Source: an uncultured Lachnospiraceae bacterium (lineage in GTDB: Bacteria > Bacillota > Clostridia > Lachnospirales > Lachnospiraceae). From it: a DNA stretch of 64,000 nucleotides. The stretch is from contig CACZBD010000011.1 in NCBI GenBank assembly GCA_902779305.1, forward strand, positions 1 to 64,000, given 5' to 3'. Below are positions 60,219 through 64,000 of the stretch, in pieces. Each line of letters opens with the position of its first letter. Within the stretch, counting starts at the first letter, position 1. The notes under the pieces are model-generated. The model did no database searches and was not told the origin of the DNA. It saw only the letters and a program-made list of their open reading frames with translations. Position numbers and translations under genes: made by a program.

Positions 60219-63200
60219 ATGCCTGGAATGTTTACGGAAGCAGATTATGAAAATTCCATAATAGAATTATTCCAGAACATGGGCTACAAATATGTGTATG
60301 CTCCTGATTTGGAACGCGATTTTTCCAGTCCTTTGTATGATACAGAACTTAATGATGCATTGCACAGATTGAATCCGAATATGCCGGAGGATGCTATTTC
60401 AGATGCACTTTTCAAATTGAAGAATTTTGAGAATGCTGATCTTGTACAGAAAAATTCTGTGTTCATGGATTATCTGCAACACGGAATAGAAGTGAGATAT
60501 TTGGTAAACGGCGAGGAAAGATCCGGGCTGGCTTACCTCGTGGATTACAAGAATCCGGATAAGAATTCGTTTATTGTGGCAAATCAATGGACATTTATTG
60601 AAAACAGTAATAAACGTCCGGATGTTTTACTGTTCCTTAACGGTTTGCCGGTTGTTCTTATCGAATTAAAGTCTCCATCACGTGAGGAAACCGACGCATC
60701 GGAAGCATATTCGCAGATCCGAAACTATATGCATGAAATTCCGTCGATGTTCATTTATAACTGTATCTGTGTTATGAGTGATCATCTTACTTCTAAGGCG
60801 GGGACGATTACTTCCGGCGAAGACCGTTATATGGAGTGGAAGACAAAAGATGGAAGTTATGAGAATACACAGTATGCCCAGTTTGACACATTTTTCGAAG
60901 GGATTTTTGAGAAAGAACGGCTGCTCGATATAATCAAGAACTATATCTGTTTTTCCAATGAAGGATTGAACCGCTATAAGATTCTTGCAGGATATCATCA
61001 ATACTTTGCGGTTAATAAAGCCATAGCTTCAACGCTGCGAGCAACTGAGACAGATGGAAAAGGCGGTGTTTTCTGGCATACGCAGGGATCCGGGAAATCA
61101 CTTTCTATGGTTTTTTATGCGCATAGACTACAGGATACGCTGGATAGTCCGACAATTGTGGTCTTGACGGATCGCAATGATCTGGACGATCAATTATTCG
61201 GTCAGTTTGCAAAATGTAAAGATTTCTTAAGACAGGAACCCCTGCACGCAGAAAGCAGAGAACATCTAAAATCGTTGTTGGATGGACGACAGGCAAACGG
61301 AATTATTTTTACAACGATGCAGAAATTCGAGGAATCACATGAACCCCTGTCCGAACGACGGAATATTGTGGTTATGGCTGACGAAGCGCATCGCGGTCAG
61401 TATGGGCTTAGTGAAAAGATTGATGCACAAACCGGTAAAATCAAGGTTGGTACGGCAAGAATTATCCGTAACAGTCTTCCAAATGCAACGTATATCGGCT
61501 TTACCGGGACACCGATTTCAACCAAGGACCGCAGCACGCGAGAAGTATTTGGCGATTATATAGATGTATATGATATGACTCAGGCGGTAGAAGACGGGGC
61601 CACGCGCCCGGTTTATTATGAAAGCCGGGTTATTAAACTGAATCTTGACCAGGAGACATTACGCCTTATTGATCAGGAATATGAAATCATGGCGCACAAT
61701 TCGGATCCTGAGGTGATTGAAAAGAGCAAGCGTGAATTGGGTCAGATGGAAGCAATTCTAGGAAATGAACAAACAATAGCTTCTCTCGTTGATGATATTC
61801 TTGATCATTACGAGAATTACCGACAGAACCTGCTGACCGGTAAAGCAATGATTGTAGCATATTCGCGTCCGATCGCCATGAAAATATATCATCGGATTCT
61901 TGAATTGAGACCATCATGGACAGAGAAAGTTGCTGTCGTTATGACCGGAAATAACAAGGATCCGGAGGAATGGCATTCTATAGTCGGAAACAAACACCAC
62001 AAAGAAGAACTGGCAAAGAAATTCAAGGACAATAAAAGTGATCTTAAGATTGCCATTGTTGTCGATATGTGGCTGACAGGCTTTGATGTTCCTTCACTTG
62101 CAACAATGTATGTTTATAAGCCTATGCAGGGCCATAACCTGATGCAGGCGATTGCCCGTGTTAACAGGGTGTTTGGTGACAAAGAGGGTGGACTGATCGT
62201 CGACTATGTCGGGATTGCTTCAGCACTTAAGGAAGCAATGAACGATTATACTTCCAGAGACAAGAAGAATTATGGTGATACGGATGTCGCAAAAGTTGCG
62301 TATCCGAAATTCCTGGAAAAACTGGCAATTTGCAGAGACCTCTTCCATGGATATGATTATTCGGGATTTATGTCCGGTTCTGATCTGGAGCGGTCCAGAA
62401 CAATAAGTGGTGCTGTGAACTTTATCGTAGCGGTTGATAAAGAAAGGGAATGTGAAGATTTTCTCAAGGAAGCTTTGATGCTGCACCAGGCTCTGTCCCT
62501 TTGCGCATCTCTTGTCGATGAACCCCAGCGTGTTGAGGCAGCGTTCCTAGAATCTGTGCGTGTGCTCGTGATGCGACTGAAGAATCAGGGCGGCGGACAA
62601 AAAATATCGTTGCCGGAAATGAACGCAAGGATAAATGCGCTATTGGAACAGAGTATAAAAAGTAATGGTGTTATCAATTTGTTTTCGGATGTAAAGAGCG
62701 ACTTTTCACTATTTGATCCAAAGTTTCTGGAAGAAATCGCTAAAATGAAGGAAAGAAACCTGGCGGTTGAATTATTAAAGAAGTTGATAGCCGAGCAGGT
62801 AGTTGTATACAAGAAAACAAACGTTGTAAAGTCTGAAAAGTTCAGTGAGATTATACAACAGGCCATGAACAGATATTTGAATGGCATGCTGACAAATGAA
62901 CAGGTGATAGAAGAGTTACTTAAACTTGCCAAACAGATTCAGATTGCACAGCAGGAAGGTGAGCAACTTGGTCTGACGGCAGATGAATTGGCATTTTATG
63001 ATGCGTTGACAAAACCGCAGGCTATTAAGGATTTCTATGAGAATGAAGAATTGATTGCGATAACAAAGGAACTGGCGGATGCATTGCGGAAAAACCAAAC
63101 CGTAGACTGGCAGAAACGTGATTCTGCAAGGGCAAAAATGCGAATGATGATCAAAAAACTGTTGAAACAGCATAAGTATCCGCCTGAAGGAATGGATGAT

Positions 63201-63302
63201 GCGGTTCAGACGGTTATGCTTCAGTGTGAGCTTTGGACCGACAATAATAATATGGAAGAGCGTGCCAGTGCTTATGTTGGGAGATTGTCACAAGTATATT
63301 GA
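60219..63302 (+). CDS. hsdR: type I restriction endonuclease subunit HsdR
   Basis: 1027 residues. N-terminal PD-(D/E)xK nuclease (RPDVLLFLNGLPVVLIELKSP at residues 131-150), Walker A TQGSGKS (about 290), DEAH-box (VMADEAHRGQYG), and helicase motifs including FTGTPIS and HNLMQAIARVNRVF. Drives translocation and cleavage using HsdM/S for recognition. RBS GAAGGGAG. Follows the hsdS-invertible region, so cleavage specificity changes with inversion state. Confidence 0.95.
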   Translation: MPGMFTEADYENSIIELFQNMGYKYVYAPDLERDFSSPLYDTELNDALHRLNPNMPEDAISDALFKLKNFENADLVQKNSVFMDYLQHGIEVRYLVNGEERSGLAYLVDYKNPDKNSFIVANQWTFIENSNKRPDVLLFLNGLPVVLIELKSPSREETDASEAYSQIRNYMHEIPSMFIYNCICVMSDHLTSKAGTITSGEDRYMEWKTKDGSYENTQYAQFDTFFEGIFEKERLLDIIKNYICFSNEGLNRYKILAGYHQYFAVNKAIASTLRATETDGKGGVFWHTQGSGKSLSMVFYAHRLQDTLDSPTIVVLTDRNDLDDQLFGQFAKCKDFLRQEPLHAESREHLKSLLDGRQANGIIFTTMQKFEESHEPLSERRNIVVMADEAHRGQYGLSEKIDAQTGKIKVGTARIIRNSLPNATYIGFTGTPISTKDRSTREVFGDYIDVYDMTQAVEDGATRPVYYESRVIKLNLDQETLRLIDQEYEIMAHNSDPEVIEKSKRELGQMEAILGNEQTIASLVDDILDHYENYRQNLLTGKAMIVAYSRPIAMKIYHRILELRPSWTEKVAVVMTGNNKDPEEWHSIVGNKHHKEELAKKFKDNKSDLKIAIVVDMWLTGFDVPSLATMYVYKPMQGHNLMQAIARVNRVFGDKEGGLIVDYVGIASALKEAMNDYTSRDKKNYGDTDVAKVAYPKFLEKLAICRDLFHGYDYSGFMSGSDLERSRTISGAVNFIVAVDKERECEDFLKEALMLHQALSLCASLVDEPQRVEAAFLESVRVLVMRLKNQGGGQKISLPEMNARINALLEQSIKSNGVINLFSDVKSDFSLFDPKFLEEIAKMKERNLAVELLKKLIAEQVVVYKKTNVVKSEKFSEIIQQAMNRYLNGMLTNEQVIEELLKLAKQIQIAQQEGEQLGLTADELAFYDALTKPQAIKDFYENEELIAITKELADALRKNQTVDWQKRDSARAKMRMMIKKLLKQHKYPPEGMDDAVQTVMLQCELWTDNNNMEERASAYVGRLSQVY

Positions 63303-63310
63303 TACTGTTA

Positions 63311-63577
63311 ATGATCCAAAAGAGGAGTAGCCATGGCTTTAAGGATAAAGAGGATGTTAAATTCGAAATCCAGTGCAAGTGCCACTCCAAAGATATAGGT
63401 AACAAGGCAGTTTGGGAAACTTATGCTGGAGCACAATTCTATAATTGTCATGTCCCGGTTGTATTGACAAATAGGGATTTTACGCCGGTGGCAAGAGAAG
63501 TTGCGGGAAAAACCAGTGTTGTATTATGGAACAGGCAAAAACTTGATAGTATGAAAAAACTTGACGGGAGGAACTGA
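63311..63577 (+). pseudogene. Mrr-type nuclease fragment
   Basis: About 88 residues. The frame KFEIQCKCHSKDIGNKAVWE TYAGAQFYNCHVPVVLTNRD FT VAREVAG follows the second half of Mrr_cat (EXQCK then TNxxFT). The first catalytic Asp is not seen, so it is a truncated module or an unusually short nuclease. Overlaps the end of hsdR by a few bases upstream frame. Confidence 0.55.
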
Positions 63578-63580
63578 ATT

Positions 63581-64000
63581 ATGAGTGAAATAATGCCATC
63601 AAAACAAAGCGTTATCATGTGTTTGAGAAACAAGACATATGCCATCGATTTTTATCAACGGGAATATGTTTGGAACAAAGAAACAGTTGAGATATTACTC
63701 GATGATATTATGTATTCGTTTAATACCACTTATAATGAGCATAAGGATGAAGATTTTTCGCCTGAACTTATAGATAAATTTAACTGGTATTACATGAATG
63801 TATTTATTACCAATTCGATTGCTGGTAAGACGTATATAGTTGATGGACAGCAGCGGTTATCGACGTTAACTCTTATTGCGGTGTATTTATATCGAAATAT
63901 CAAGAATGATGATCTGAAATCGATTTTGAGAGAATGTATAGCAAGCGTAGATGCTTTTGCTGGGAAGAAGTTTAATATAGATCATGATAAGAGAAAACGT
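63581..64000 (+). CDS. DUF262 family protein (partial, runs off the window)
   Basis: At least 140 residues, N-terminal part of DUF262: NKTYAIDFYQREYVWNKETVEILLDDIMY and YIVDGQQRLSTLTLIAVYLY, the ParB-like Asn-Glu-rich motif (DGQQRLTT). RBS GGGAGGA upstream. DUF262 proteins are found in GmrSD-type modification-dependent restriction and in many defence islands; here it follows the Mrr fragment. The end is missing. Confidence 0.85.
   Translation, partial: MSEIMPSKQSVIMCLRNKTYAIDFYQREYVWNKETVEILLDDIMYSFNTTYNEHKDEDFSPELIDKFNWYYMNVFITNSIAGKTYIVDGQQRLSTLTLIAVYLYRNIKNDDLKSILRECIASVDAFAGKKFNIDHDKRKR

Noticed and set aside
1-64000. CRISPR array
   Set aside because: No regularly spaced identical repeats were seen; the dispersed GGGGACGG repeats are irregularly spaced by kilobases.

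Overview
The window looks like a chromosomal segment of a Firmicute of class Clostridia, most likely family Lachnospiraceae (gut or rumen type). Evidence: AGGAGG-type ribosome binding sites, many small lipoproteins with LxxC lipoboxes, SbcCD and DUF4230/flavodoxin genes of clostridial character, a methyl-accepting chemotaxis protein, an HD-GYP protein and a hybrid histidine kinase in a moderate-GC backbone. The right-hand half is visibly more AT-rich and full of gene remnants. Genus cannot be fixed from the sequence.

Left half (1 to about 34 kb), mostly orderly backbone: two small acidic or membrane proteins, an alpha/beta hydrolase, sbcD-sbcC, a lipoprotein with a C-terminal carbohydrate-binding-like domain, an Smr protein overlapping a zinc-ribbon protein kinase and a conserved helical protein, regulators and lipoproteins (9-11.3 kb), then a five-gene operon at 12.6-18.5 kb (zinc-ribbon membrane protein, AspT-like permease, 542-residue unknown, TerB-like protein, glycine-rich membrane protein) closed by a strong hairpin. 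After it come a DUF4143 ATPase, a membrane-anchored GTPase, a coiled-coil lipoprotein, DUF4230 and a haem-membrane/flavodoxin fusion. From 23.5 to 33 kb lies a signalling block: a small protein ending in a FliM-like EIDALI peptide, a chemotaxis receptor, an HD-GYP protein with a duplicated C-terminal domain, an inositol-phosphatase-like enzyme, a methyltransferase and a hybrid histidine kinase. An Lrp regulator overlapping an RNA-polymerase-alpha-CTD-like protein and a tRNA-Val follow.

A dispersed repeat with core GGGGACGGGGTTAGTGG, usually in inverted pairs, occurs at seven loci, mostly within a few bases of stop codons and twice supplying the stop.

Right half (34-64 kb), an accessory region: a secreted repeat-rich protein, broken genes (DUF4143 ATPase, cation-efflux tail, AbiEii toxin stub), a serine hydrolase, an HD/DUF4298 protein, an AbiEi-like antitoxin, two tRNA 3'-half remnants bracketing an XRE regulator and a toxin/immunity pair, a Schlafen-type regulator with a perfect palindromic operator that recurs inside its own coding sequence, a DUF2971 plus DUF4062/HEAT pair (probable defence genes), plasmid-type genes (two ribbon-helix-helix proteins, a structured hairpin array, a ParM-like actin), and a phase-variable type I restriction-modification locus: HEPN-like gene, hsdM, hsdS half-gene, inverted hsdS half, tyrosine recombinase, full hsdS, hsdR, an Mrr-like fragment and a DUF262 gene running off the end. 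Four copies of a 13-bp site (AAACGATAATTTA) encode the NDNL linker of the specificity subunits and form two invertible units, one currently OFF and one ON.
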